A stretch of DNA of 64,000 nt from Planoprotostelium fungivorum. Its lineage: Eukaryota; Evosea; Variosea; Cavosteliida; Cavosteliaceae. Positions 38,001 through 49,765 of the stretch are shown here, piece by piece (positions within the stretch are counted from its first letter, which is position 1; the number at the start of each line of letters is the position of its first letter). The translations under genes were made by a program, and so were the position numbers. Location of the stretch: positions 40,114-104,113 of the forward strand of contig MDYQ01000080.1 of the NCBI GenBank assembly GCA_003024175.1, given 5' to 3'. The notes under the pieces are model-generated. The model saw only the letters and a list, made by a program, of their open reading frames with translations. It had not been told where the DNA came from and searched no databases.

Positions 38001-40187
38001 CGCATGGCGTCCGAATTCCATCGGTGCTTCGCTTCGGTCGAGCCTGCCATCGTGGATTCCATCACCTTTCACAATCCTGAGATCGTCTTCGTAGAGCATT
38101 CGATGGCGAGAGATTTTCCCTTCTTCATCGCTGCCCTTCGAATCGAATACGTTGAGCTCAGATCCATCACGATGATATCTCATTCGACGTCCAACATGGA
38201 GGTGATGGAGATGATGATGATGGAGATCATCTGATTGGATGATCAGGTCGTCATGACGACTATGACGGAGAAATTCTCCCACGCTTACGGAGATTTCATC
38301 CAAGTCTTACAGTCCAAATTTATCTCGGCATCCATCTTATTTTCTAAAAAGATTCCCCTGAGGATGAATCCTTCACTGGATCAAGATCTGGAATCTCTGA
38401 GTGAGTACCATCCTTCCTTCTCTTCTCACTCCAACAGCTGCTTCTTCTGATCAAGTGAAACACAACATCAGGATCAACATACCCTTCCTGGTGACGATCA
38501 TGTAGCATGTGAGAAGAATCTGACCTCGTGAGGTGTGGCCGAACCACTGGATGATCTGTGCCGCCAAGTTCTTGGACTCCAACAACGCAAAGTCCGCACT
38601 CTTCGCACAGGCTCTATCTTCTCTCCTGCAGCAGAACAGAAGTCAACTTCCAAACGATGCGGACGATGTCGCTCGAGCTGCCACGGGTGGATGAACCTCT
38701 CACCGACCATTTCTCACCTTTATAATAGAGGGCTGCGTACTGAACAGCAACGTTGTGTGGGAGGAAGCAGCTCATGGACCTACGGCAGTTAATACGGAAG
38801 AGATGATCTTCCCTCCATCGAACATCTCCATCGGTGATGTCTACTTCACGGGTGAACAAATCGACTCGAAGGAAGAGAAGGCTGAAGTGGATGATAGGTG
38901 GCGTCAATGGTGCAGACCAATACAACTCGTCCGGAAGAGAGACGGGGACGATCGATGAGGACGTCATACAACAGAATCAAGACAATAATCTTGGATTCGA
39001 CGTGGGACAGGTGATAGACGAAGAAGAAATGACATGAGATCTGACGATGGTTCATCAGGTGAGATTCGATCTGATTGGACAAGATGCCATCTTCCGATCT
39101 CGTCTGAGAGAAACCATCGATGAGGAAGGAAGATTGAAATTCGAAGACCGATTCAAGGGAGACCATCCAAAGGTGGATAACCATCTCCATTTCATCTCCA
39201 TTTTATCTCCATTTTAATGACCAACCCATCAGATCGTCACAGATGAAGACATCACGGCGCAGAAGAGGAGTGGCTTCCTGGCGGAACATTTCGTCTGCGT
39301 TTGGTTCAGTCAGATCTACGGCCCCTCCTTCTCACCTTACATCAACTGGGTATCCAGTAACCGCATGCAGCTGTATCCAGAATCCACCAGAGGCGTCAAC
39401 GATGCAGCTGGCTACGATTTCGAGATATTAGACACGAAGCAGATATTCGGTACGAGTCAGAAGACAGTCAAGAAGATTCTAGTGGAAGTGAAGGTGGGGA
39501 AGATCATCAGATGCAAGATGATGCAAGATGACAATGTGACAGGGAACATCTGGTTTCTGGGACGGAAGTTTCTTTCTGAGCGACAACGAGAAGAAGAGAA
39601 GAGACCGAGCGCGAGAGAATTCCAACACGGAGGCTTACGTCATCGTGATGGTCGAATTCACCGGAGACTCCAGAAGGATCCAGATCGCAGATATCATCCA
39701 CTGGAGCGAGGACGATCGCTGCATCTCCCTCACGCCTCAATCCTACACAGCCAAGAGACTCTTCTCTGCCACACAAAAGTTACCCAAGACGAATCTAACG
39801 ATAGAGGACAAGAGAGAACCATCAACGTCGAGCAGAGAAGAAAAGTGAGAGGAGAGAAGAGAGATCGAGCTGATGATGACAGTGAATCTGAAGAAGGGAA
39901 GAGGAAGGGGAGGAGCAACAAGAAGGCGAAACAAGAGGGAGATGTGCCGGAGGGGAAGATCGCCAGCTTGAAACAGACGTACGGGTTCATCTTCATGCAA
40001 GGACACAAGGGAAATATCTTCTTCACGGCCAACGCGGTCGAACAGAATGGATTCCAGCATCTGAGAGAAGGTGAGGAGAGGAGGAGAAGATGAGTCGCTG
40101 ATGGAGGCAGGTGAACGTGTCAAGTTGACGGCACCGATACAAGGACAGAAGGGATGGATGACAAAATGGGTCAAATCGTGCGAGTAA
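32058..40187 (+). CDS. Giant NO VEIN/sacsin-like GHKL ATPase with DUF3883 and cold-shock-like C-terminus
   Basis: The N-terminal third (32058 to about 33950) is an unrecognised helical region (LQRRTNKYAETLRRNFIGQA, VCLLRICDLLVKIASHFYF), followed by a coiled coil (DVLRDMKRDADELRDTLNRT). A Hsp90-like (GHKL) ATPase domain follows: N box FLHELVQNADDNRY (about 34476), G1 GFLPKDVQSICSI, and HIGQKG joined by an intron to IGFKSIFSCTDEPT. This is the pattern of plant NO VEIN and of sacsin. A long middle with no clear domain runs to 39200. Then a DUF3883 domain (STRGVNDAAGYDFEILDT, KKILVEVK, NIWFLSDNEKK, AYVIVMVEFTGD) and a Lys-rich linker. It ends in a cold-shock/S1-like fold: GKIASLKQTYGFIFMQ, GNIFFTANAV. 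TAA at 40185-40187. The start is the least certain part. The family is known in plant development and as large ATPases in amoebae; the substrate is unknown. Confidence 0.75.
37123..37200. repeat. Short tandem repeat in a NO VEIN-like gene intron
   Basis: About three copies of CATCCATCATCCATACGAGATCT, the last with an extra CATC. It sits in a GT...CAG intron near 37114-37207, a multiple of three long or nearly so, which is why the frame reads through. Confidence 0.75.
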
Positions 40188-40256
40188 AGATGACTCTTTA
40201 TCGTTGTACAAGTGGTTGTTCATCACACGATAACGAGTGGATGTCATGGTATGCGT

Positions 40257-40900
40257 CTAGTATTCTGATCTTCCTCTGATTCTCCTGGCTAGCTGAATGT
40301 CTCTGTTCATCAGCGTGACTCTCTTTCCATGGACTGTACACAATGTTCTGTAACGGTGTCAATCTGATGCACTGTGAGATGGGGACTTACGCATCTTCGA
40401 ATAGATGAACGAGATATGCTTCTGTGGCGTGTTGTAGGGCTTCCAATGCATCTCTCTTGAATCGCAGATCTTGAATAGAGATGTCTAATACGACCTCTCG
40501 GACCTGAATCAGATGAATGGATGCGACGATGTGAGATCCGTTATCCACACACCAATCGAGTGAATGCCGCTCTAGGAATGAGAAGAGATGTGGATGCTTG
40601 AAATTTTCTGATTTCTCTGATGGCCTTAACACCTGCGGGACGCCTTTTTGGCTGCGCGACTTTGGGTCGTTTACCCTTCGATTGTGGAGTCCTCTGGGGG
40701 CTCGTCTGTTTCCTCCGATTCACAACAACTTTGGGAGAGGCTGTACTGACCTTCGATGTTGTGAGTCCTAGATGATTGTCTTCTAATCTCACTTTAATGG
40801 CTGTCAGAGAAATGTGTTTTGGAGGAGAAGATAAGGCGGATGAATCAGAGCCGGAGCTGCTGCTCAAGCGACGCTTGTCCGGACCTCCCTCGCGAGGCAT
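40257..40900 (-). CDS. Centromeric histone H3 variant (cenH3/CENP-A)
   Basis: Three exons give 183 residues. An unrelated N-terminal tail of about 85 residues, Ser-rich then Lys/Arg-rich, precedes the histone fold: RRPAGVKAIREIRKFQ (alpha-N), FTRLVREVVLDISIQDLRF (alpha-1 and loop 1), ALEALQHATEAYLVHLFEDA (alpha-2), LCTVHGKRVTLMNRDIQLAR and RIRGRSEY. Canonical H3 has 11 residues between LVRE and the end of DLRF; here there are 12, so loop 1 is one residue longer, a CENP-A hallmark. The tail is not H3-like and is about twice as long. Introns lie after FTRL and in EDA. ATG at 40898-40900; an upstream frame has no earlier ATG. TAG at 40257-40259. It is divergent from SKI3 (134 bp). Confidence 0.85.
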
Positions 40901-41034
40901 GTGTTCTGATTGAGATCTCTGTGACCTCAAGTTGACCGTTACTTTTGAAAACTGAGACCGCAGATCAGATGGGTTCCAGTAAAAACAATTATTTATTTTT
41001 TCTTTTTCGATTTTCTGGAATTGTTACGTCAGAG

Positions 41035-44000
41035 ATGAGCGAGCTGAGAGGGTTCCTCAAGGCAGCTCGTGAATCCATCGAGAAGAAAGACTATAAAGAG
41101 GGTGAATCGATGGTGGATCACGCTTTCAGAACTGATCTTGTAAAGCCTTGAAACAATGTCGAGGGGCACTCAAGATCGATAAGAAGAACTATAATGCATG
41201 GCTGATGGTTGGTAAATCGTCATTTGAATCTTTCATCTCTGGAGGGGGAAAAGAGGAGAAGGACGAAGAGAAGATGTCTCCGTTGGAACAAGCAGACACA
41301 GCGTACAGGAAGGCCATCGAGATCGATGAAGCCAATCCTTTCGCTTGGAAGGTGAACAGATCGTCAACAGATCGTCAGCGTCTCATGTGGACAGGGACTA
41401 ATGGAGGTACACAATCGATCTGGAGACCATGTCAGGTTAGAACCAGCACTGGTTCGAATGATCCAACTCACGTGATGTCACACCGTCTTTACATCATCTG
41501 ACATGCTATCAGTCCAGAAGTGAGGAAGTCTATGGAATACAGAACAAAACTAGCCGAGACCCTTAAAAAGTTGGGGAGACACGCCGAGGTAATTCATCAT
41601 CTCATTTCAAAAACTCACATTCGACAGGCCATCCAAACATGGAGGGAGATCATCGAGGTATTCCTCGTGGAGAACGATCATCACGCTGACGCCGACAGAT
41701 CATCAAGGTGGAAGAAGACATAGCCATCACCGTCGAGTCTGCTCTCGTGCAGATCGCAAAGATATTGGAAGAGAACGAAGCTGAAGCCGTCGAGAAGGAA
41801 GTGGACAAGTGAGAAGAAGTTTCATCTTCACCTTCTCATCTCCACAGACGTCATGCCAAAGTCATCAAAGCCAATCTCAAGAGCAGCAAGAATGTGGGGA
41901 AGACGGAAGTACAGTTGGTTGCTGAAGAAGCAGCCACACGAAAGGAAATACAAGACACGATCCACGACGAGAGATTATCCAACAGAGAGGTGATTTTATC
42001 TAATTTCGAGTCGAGGTGTATAACGGTTACAGCTGGACGAGATTTATGCGGAGCTGACGACCCTGACTGATGCCTCGCCTTCGGTGTGGATTTACGGTGA
42101 TAAATACATCGCAAGAATGATCGCCAGGAGGAGATTATCGAATGGCTCCAATGAGGTATGTCTGAGACGATTTCGTTTCATTCTATTCATCATTCATCCT
42201 AACGTTGGAACAGCTGAAGAAGGCGATCACGGCCAAGTGTCAAGGTCTATTGAAGAGACAATACAATTCACCTTTTCTATACGAAACCCTCTTGACCATC
42301 CAACAAGAGGATGGTGAAGGTGCGCATCGTTTCAAATCGTAAATTTTCAATGTGTGCTCACGTTCAAACAGGTGAGAGAGAGGAGAAGAAATTGTACCCA
42401 AAGCTATTGCACATCTCACCCACGAACACTATGGCACAGCTGTGGCTCGGTATGGCTCTCTCTGATATTTATTTCCAAAAGTACGGAGATACACCCATCG
42501 ACAACCAAGTCCAGACGCAGGTGAGAAGAAGAGAGGATCAACCGCGTGACCGTGCAACAGAGTGAACTCTTGAAATTCAACTTGAATGAAGAGGCGAGGA
42601 ACATGATCAGCAAGGGGCTGAAGAGCTATCCCACCATCATCGATGGATGGACGGAATTAGCCAAGTTGCAGTTGGTCAATTCACTTTTCCAAGCGGTCAT
42701 GGAGAGTGTCAAGAAGGGTAACAGTTTCATCGAGAAGGCTACGAGAGATACCGGTGGTGCATCCTTCCACAGGTACCACTCATCTCTATCTCGATCAATT
42801 CTATTCTTCTGATTCATTTTGACGATTGACCATCGATCAGATGTTCTACGTCACTGCACTTGGTGTTGGGTCACACGTACCACAAGTGGAAGAAGTATGA
42901 GGATGCCATACAGACGTACAAGAAGATACTCGAACACTTTGATTCCAAGTGTGTGCCGGCCCTGAAGGGTCTGTCTTCGGTGACCTACGACCTGAAGGAC
43001 TATTCGTCCTCTCTACAATGGGTTCAACAGATCCACACCATATCACCAGAGGACACCGAAGCCATACTCCAACACGGAAAAGTACTCTTCGTGACCGGTG
43101 ACCATGAAATTTCCACGAGATCTCGATTAAATGTCACAGGGGAGATCGAGAGGGCGGTAGAACAATTGAAATCGGTTCTAGAGAAGACGAAGGGAGAGAA
43201 GACTCGAGTGGTGGCCGACGCTCACTATTGGCTCGGGAGGAGTTATTATTCTCTGGGTGGTGAATACGTCAGAGATAAGAACCTCTGTCACAAGCACCTC
43301 CTGTTGTCCGCTCAGCTCAATCCTAATTTCTCTGGAAACTTCTCGTACTTGGGACACTTTTACCGTGATGGTGGTGACGTGGACAAAGCCAAGAGATGCT
43401 ACCAGAAGGCGTTCAGTCTCAGTCAGTCATCCATCCTTGTCATCTCTTCCCTCTCTCATCCTCTCATCTGAACTCTTATTCTTTTCATTTCATCTTCTCC
43501 TTTTCATTTCATCTTCTCCTTTTCATTTCATCTTCTCCTTTTCATTTCATCTTCTCCTTCTCATTTCATCTTCTCATCTTCTCCTTCTCATTTCATCTTC
43601 TCCTTTTCATTTCATCTTCTCCTTCTCATTAAAACAGATCCACTGGATACCGAAGCGGGTATCTCTCTCGCCGATCTATACATCGAGAACAAGCAGACCT
43701 CTCTCGCAGTGAACCTGTACCGCACGATCACATCCAAGAGTGCACGCGTCAAGTGGGCTTGGCTCAGATTGGCCATCTATCAGTTGACTCAGGCCGAGCA
43801 CGATGATGCCGTGGTCAGTTTCCAGGCGGCATTGAGGGAGGACTCACAGGATGCCATCTCATGGCAGGGTCTGGCAGAGACATACAGGAGACAAGGAAAA
43901 GTCGTCGCTGCCCTGAAGGCTTTCACTCGTGCCGTGGAGATCAATCCCTCTCTCGATTACAGTCAGGTGAGCACATCATCTGATGTCTATCTTAGACGAT

Positions 44001-47000
44001 GTCTCTCCTTTCGTTCGACTGACGAGGAATAGTATCAAGTGGCGTCGCTGCAGAAGCTATTGGGACAGAGTCACGAGTCGTTGAATCAATTCAAGAACGC
44101 ATTACAAGTCCATCCCAATTACCTTCCCGCTCTGAAAGGTCTCGGAGAAGCACACCTCAACAATGCCATCGAAGCCATACAGAAGGGTCTGTACAAGAAC
44201 GTGAGCCCTCCCTCTTCTCTTGTGTCTTAACAGGATCATCAGGCACAAGAGAATCTGGACGAAGCGGTGAAGACATTGGAGTATGCCGTCAAATTTAGAA
44301 AAGACATCGCCTGTCTGTGGAAATTGCTGGCGGACTCTTACACTTGTTACCATCGTGTTCCCATCATCACAGATCGATACACTCTCTCCACGAAGGTAAA
44401 CACATCATTCGTTATCTCTTCGATTGAAATATCTCCAGGACGGTAAGGAATTGTCCGTGGGATACAAGAGAGACCTCTTGGAGAAATTGAAGAAGGGAGA
44501 GAAAGCGTACGAAGAAGCTTATCAACTGAATCCTTCCATCGTATCTGTTCTGTACGATCTATCCATCAATCTATACTTCCAATGCAAGAACTCTGACGGT
44601 GAGATCTCTTCATCCATCGCATGAGAAATGTAGAAGAGAGAATGATGATGAACAGATGTGGAAGAGATGAAGAGTGGAATGAAGAGGAGTCGAGAGACGA
44701 TGCACAGGGCCATTCAGGCATCACCCAACGAACACACCTTCTGGAACGCTCTCGGTGTCATCGAAGAGACTCCACAGCTGCAACAGAATGCATTCATTCG
44801 TTCCATACAATTGGAGACCAGGGTGAGTCATCCTCTCTCTTTCTCCTCACCTCCATCAGAATCCCATGGCATGGAACAATCTGGGTGCTCTCTATCTACA
44901 ACACGGTAAATTGGCCGAAGCTTATCGAGGTGGGAGGAGATTGTAGATGCATTTGTGATTGAAGAGGGAACAGCTTACGAGAGTGCCCTGTCTGTCAGTT
45001 CGATTCAACCTGCAGCCTGGATGGGTCAAGGTATCACGACTGAGTTTGTGGGCTCACGAGATGCATTGAAGAAATCCTCCAAGCTATTGAAACAAGTGAC
45101 GATCACATCTCATCATCATCCTTGAAGAGTGAAATGAATGATTCCAGGCCATTGCATTGGGAACGTCCGGTCTGGCACACCAAGTCCACGTGTCCCTGGG
45201 AACAGTATCCATGGCGATGAACGAGTACTCGAGTGCATCCACCGCCCTGAACATGTACACCATACGAGAGCCATTCGATTCACAGGGTCACCTGATGTTG
45301 TCCCTCTCCCTCGAAGGACAGGGTTTGTTCCATCAAGCGGAGGAGCACATGAGAATCGCCAGACAATTGGTACGCTCTGAACCTTCAGAACCTTCTGCAG
45401 GTGATCATCCATTTCCAATAGAGATCGTGTTACATGATGAAATCGTCACGAGTGATACAAGTGTACGAAGAGAAGTGATGGACTGACAGAGATAGAACCA
45501 CCCAGTGGAGTGACTCTGGTGGATTTCAGACAGAGTGTACCGAAGGAGATGAAAGAGAGACACGTGTCCGTCAACATGGCCAGAATTCGATCGGCCATGA
45601 GAGCCAAGAGAGAAGACAATGAGGTGAGAATACGAGACGAGAGAGAATCTCATGAAGGGAACAGCTGGAAGGATATCTCGATGAAATGTGTGAGAGATAT
45701 CCAGAAGAAGCACAGTTGGGAATGTACACGGCCCTATTGCACAACGAGAGAGGAGGTGACACATGCATACGTCCGATCGTCTGAAATAAAATAGCTCCCG
45801 CGAAGGCAGTTCAAGTGTTGGAGAAGCTGAACCAATCGAACGGAACCAGCGACGAGGACAAGAAGCAAGCTCTCATCTGCTTGGCCATCGTCAGCCACAA
45901 GGATGGCAAAGATGATAAGGCGAAGAACTACATCGCACAATGGTGAGACACTTGTGTACGTCAGGGAATTGAAGGTGTACAGTGTGAAGAAGTATCCACA
46001 AGACGAGAGATCCCAGCAGACACTCATCGCACTGGCTCTGTTGATCAAAGAATTCAAGATCGCCAGGTGAGAGGAAGAGAGAGATCCACTCTGAATGCAT
46101 CACAGAACTTATCTGGACAAGATGTACAAGACAGATCCCAGAATCGAAGCGATCTACCTCTTAGATCTCAGATATTACCTCCTACAGGTGAGTCACGTGA
46201 TGCACGTGGATGTTCAAGAGAGAAGGGAATGGTGGAGGAAGGAAAGAGAGTGCTGAGCAAGGTCATCCACCTCTATCCCTCACATCCCTCTCTGTGGAAT
46301 CGTCTCAACCGTATGATCCTCGATTACAATCTGGGCTCTTCTCTCTTGTTCAACGTATCCAGGTTCGCACCAACTCGACACGTGTCTCCATCTCACATTG
46401 ATTCACAGGAACTTGTTAACTCCCCTGGTGCAGAGTCACGAGAGCAGCAAGAAGAAGAAGAAGGAAGAGATGCAGAGGAACATCCACAGATACGGCTCAC
46501 TCCACTACTCTGCTCTACTCAGTCGACACAATCCCACCGTCATCCAATCCAACGAAGTCACCGAGGCCACACTTCGCTTCGGAAAGGTGATAGACATGCA
46601 TCGAATATCACTACTGAGGGGATGAGGTGTGTGGAAGCTTCAGTTATTCATCCATCGATGCGTTGAGGAACGTCTCGAGCTCGCTACACAGAGCCCTCCA
46701 CATCGACCCTTCTTCCCTCCGTTCATGGTGATCGTCTCCCTCTCTTCTCTCCTCACACGTTCAGGTATCTGTTGTGTCTGGTCAAATATTCCATCGCCAT
46801 TCTGTCTCAGAATGATTCCACTTGGAACGTGTTCGATTCCACAACTCGCCTGGTCTTATCTCAATACGATCACAGGTGAGATCTATACATAAGATTCACC
46901 GTACGAGCGATGATGTCATTCACATGGACTGATGTGAGGTTAGAAAGGGACTGAGTAAGGAGGAAGAACTGTTCTTGAGGATATCTCTATCGGATGTCAC

Positions 47001-48074
47001 TCTCCATCGATCCGTACAATCAGTACGAAGCATCGATGAGTCTGTATCGGAATTAGACAAGATTCCATCCGAACTCACATCACAAGAAGCTCACAATTCT
47101 CTCTCTCATCTGCTTCACAGACAGAGAGCGAGGTAGAATCGATTCACAATCTCTCCTTCACAGTTGATTATCGAACATTCGATCTGAATGAGAACAGATT
47201 GTGTATGGCCAGAGCATCTTTACAGAAGGACAAGGAAGAGATCAACCGAGATGCAGAGAAGGCCATCACAAGCTACAAGACTTCTCTACGTCACGATCTC
47301 AACAACGAACTATCGTGGCAGGTATAGAACCTTCACATTATTCTATTGAAATCGATCTCACGTGAAAGAATGAAAATGACACGAGATAGGAACTAGCGGC
47401 AGCTTATGAATTCATTGGATGTAACAATTCGAGTGAACAAGTGCTGAACAAGGCTTGTGATTATTTCGAGCCTCTACCGGAGAAGATGAAGAGTGCATTC
47501 ACCACACTGGTCAGACTCTCTCACCATTACGTCAAGTCGAGAAAATGGCCTCAGGTATCCAGCACCATCGATCGTGCCCTGGCCCTCTTCCCTCAATCTC
47601 CCGTAGCTCTTCTCATCAAAGGTGTGATCATCATCCACACCATCATCACCCACACCATCATCACCCACACCATCATCACCCACACCATCATCACCATCAT
47701 CATGAACACATACTCAATTTCAATCAGGTTTGAGCCTTCTGAAGGGCAACGACCTACACAACGCAGAGCAATGTCTACAGGACGCCATCTATTCCGATTT
47801 GAAGCTCCCCCTCAGCAACCTGCTCCTCTCTCGCGTTCACACACAGATGAACGAAGATGCATTGGCTGCAGACGATCTCTTCTACGAATTAGACAACAAC
47901 AAGAGCAGCGATGCAGTGCTGTACCACTTGGGATTAGTTTTAAAGAAGCAAGGAAAGGAGGGTGAAGCCAAGTCTTACTTCCAGAGGGCCTTCCACATGA
48001 ATCCCCTGCAGGGTGTCTATCTAAGTGGTTTGAGTCAGTTGAACGTGCAGACTGGAAACAAGGGAAAGAAATAA
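41035..48074 (+). CDS. SKI3: SKI3/TTC37, TPR scaffold of the Ski complex
   Basis: Large tetratricopeptide protein that holds the SKI2 helicase and SKI8 and feeds mRNA to the cytoplasmic exosome. ATG 41035 gives FLKAARESIEKKDYKEALKQ, with an intron at 41101-41146, then CRGALKIDKKNYNAWLMVGK, the start of TPR 1. TPRs continue through the gene, for example ADTAYRKAIEIDEANPFAW, VVAALKAFTRAVEINPSL, HPNYLPALKGLGEAHLNNAI, SPNEHTFWNALGVIEETP, and at the end AVLYHLGLVLKKQGKEGEAK. The overall size (about 1,500 residues after splicing) and the TPR-only content fit SKI3. More than thirty short introns, several with microsatellites. The TAA stop (48072-48074) lies within AATAAA (48070-48075). Confidence 0.82.
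43482..43629. repeat. Pyrimidine-rich 19-bp tandem repeat in a SKI3 intron
   Basis: Repeated TTTTCATTTCATCTTCTCC with variants, filling an unusually long intron that ends at AAAACAG 43637. It may act as an expanded polypyrimidine tract. Confidence 0.85.
47636..47700. repeat. 15-bp tandem repeat in a SKI3 intron
   Basis: About four copies of CACACCATCATCACC followed by CAT repeats, inside an intron between ALLIK and the GLSLLKG exon. Confidence 0.85.
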
Positions 48075-48075
48075 A
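48070..48075 (+). promoter_or_regulatory. AATAAA overlapping the SKI3 stop codon
   Basis: The stop TAA is contained in the hexamer; the convergent gene ends 86 bp downstream. Confidence 0.45.
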
Positions 48076-48160
48076 GAGAATCACTGAAGATGAAACATGA
48101 TATTGAGAGATGAGATGATGATGAGAGATGATACTGATGAAGAGATTGAAAGGAACTGAT

Positions 48161-49131
48161 TTATAGATTCTGGTAGCTTCCAGTCTTGGCTCCTCCGTTG
48201 AGGAATACAGAATTGTTCTCGAGGAAGAGACTGACGAAGAACATGACGATGGAGTGAAGGATGTAGAGGAAGAATCCGAATCTGTCTTCGAGTCAGAGAG
48301 ATCGAGTGCGAATGAGACGTGTCACCCTCCAATGTCTGCAGCTGATTGCCATCTGGTGTAAGCATCGTCATCGGTGACTTGGTGATGCTCGTAGAGATCG
48401 GCAAAACGGAAGGTGGCGTGGAAGAGGGTGACGTCGGAGGCACCATTGCGCTCGTTGGCGGTTCTTCTGAAGAAGAACTCATCATCCTTGTAGATCTTGC
48501 TCAGAGTGATGTCTTGAGTCGTTCCCACGAGGTATTGAGGGTTTCTTGCCAAGTTCACGTCGTTGGACATGATGATCTCGACCTAAAAAGGCAAGTGAAT
48601 AATGGTGACCTTGTGACATGGAAGGTGTCCTCACGTGCTCCCCGGCGACAGTGTTGTTGAAGGTGGCGACGCAGCGAAGTGCCTCATCGACGCTCTTGAT
48701 GACCTTGTCCGTTTGGACGTACAGGCATCGCTTCTGCTCTTTGAAGAAAATGGTGTCGCTGCAGCTCTTGGTGATCAACTTGGGTTGTGTGGTTGCATTT
48801 ACACCATCCACAGTGGGACCAGTGCAATCGAGAGACAAGATCTGGTATTCTTGACCGTTAGGTCCATTGTTGGGGATGAGAAAGCCAATGTTAGGGAAGG
48901 TCTGTGAGTCTGTCTTCACGAGGTAAGAGCGCTGCGAGTGCTCATTGGACAATCTGAAGAGGTCAGTCACGTCTGACGTCAAGCGAGGAACATCTACCTG
49001 GTGGCCTCCTTTCCAAAATGGATGAGTCCGACAAAACCAGTGATGGCACAGACGAGCCACAAGAGAGCATAGACACGGAAGTACCAGCTGCTCTTCAGGT
49101 CGTCGACGATCACTCCGATACGGTTGGCCAT
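48161..49131 (-). CDS. Two-transmembrane protein with DIGG motif before TM2
   Basis: I do not recognise the family. ATG 49129-49131 gives a short cytosolic N-terminus (MANRIGVIVDDLKSSWYF) and TM1 (VYALLWLVCAITGFVGLIHF). A roughly 190-residue ectodomain with several Cys and N-glycosylation sequons (NATT, NNTV) follows, then WQSAADIGG joined by an intron directly to TM2 (FGFFLYILHSIVMFFVSLFL) and a short tail ending GSYQNL. TAA at 48161-48163. The TM-ectodomain-TM order with an acidic-GG motif just before TM2 recalls ENaC/ASIC-type channels, but the Cys pattern was not matched; CDC50 was considered and its motifs are absent. Confidence 0.6.
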
Positions 49132-49585
49132 GTTGTTGTGAAGGAAGAATTAGTCTTTGTGAAGAATTCGTGAAGGGACAACACATTCGGGCCATGACCC
49201 AACTAAACAACGGAGACATATTTTCCCATCAAAATGAGGCGACGTGTTCTTTATCTTAATCCTCGCAATCGAGGCCGCTCTCTTTGACTTCACAAGAGCT
49301 CTTGTGATTTGCGAACAGATAGAACATTAGTTACTCTTATGAAGCGTTTTGGTGGAAGGCAGAGAAAAACGATAGTCGCGTTATTTTGAAGACAGTGTAC
49401 ACGTATTTGTATTTATAGGTAATAACGTGCGATAGTTCGCTCGTTATGCTCATCACAGAAAAAGACAACGAACACGTGATGGTCGAAAAATGAGATTGAA
49501 AGATCAGATATGAATTGGATGGGATTGAAATGAATCTTGGATAAAGAGATGTTTAAGAATGCACAGTTTGTATATCTATAGTATA
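49132..49585. other. Intergenic region
   Basis: 454 bp upstream of the two-TM gene and downstream of the endosulfine gene. AT-rich, with no open frame that resembles a gene. Confidence 0.45.
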
Positions 49586-49765
49586 TCACTTCTTGTCTTG
49601 ACCAGGGGCGGCGGCAGACTGCATGGCCCAATCAGCTGAGTCAAAATGCTTTCTCTCTTTCTTGGCACCAACTCGATTGAGAAGAGGGTTTCTCAGTGGC
49701 CCAGCGGGTGCTCGTGGCTCTGCATTTGGTTGAGTCTGAGGTGCTGACTGTTGTGCGTCCGACAT
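49586..49765 (-). CDS. Endosulfine/ARPP-19 family protein
   Basis: Intronless 59-residue frame from ATG 49763-49765 to TGA 49586-49588. After a Gln/Pro/Ala-rich N-terminus comes RNPLLNRVGAKKERKHFDSADWAMQ. The block FDSADW is the core of the endosulfine family, in which the Ser is phosphorylated by Greatwall/Rim15 kinases to turn the protein into an inhibitor of PP2A-B55. Animals and fungi usually have FDSGDY; FDSADW is the form I associate with plants. The protein is half the usual length and ends soon after the motif. Confidence 0.75.
   Translation of the reverse strand: MSDAQQSAPQTQPNAEPRAPAGPLRNPLLNRVGAKKERKHFDSADWAMQSAAAPGQDKK

Noticed and set aside
48161-49131. CDC50/LEM3 flippase subunit
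   Set aside because: The two-TM topology fits, but the conserved CDC50 ectodomain motifs and Cys pattern are absent and the protein is short.
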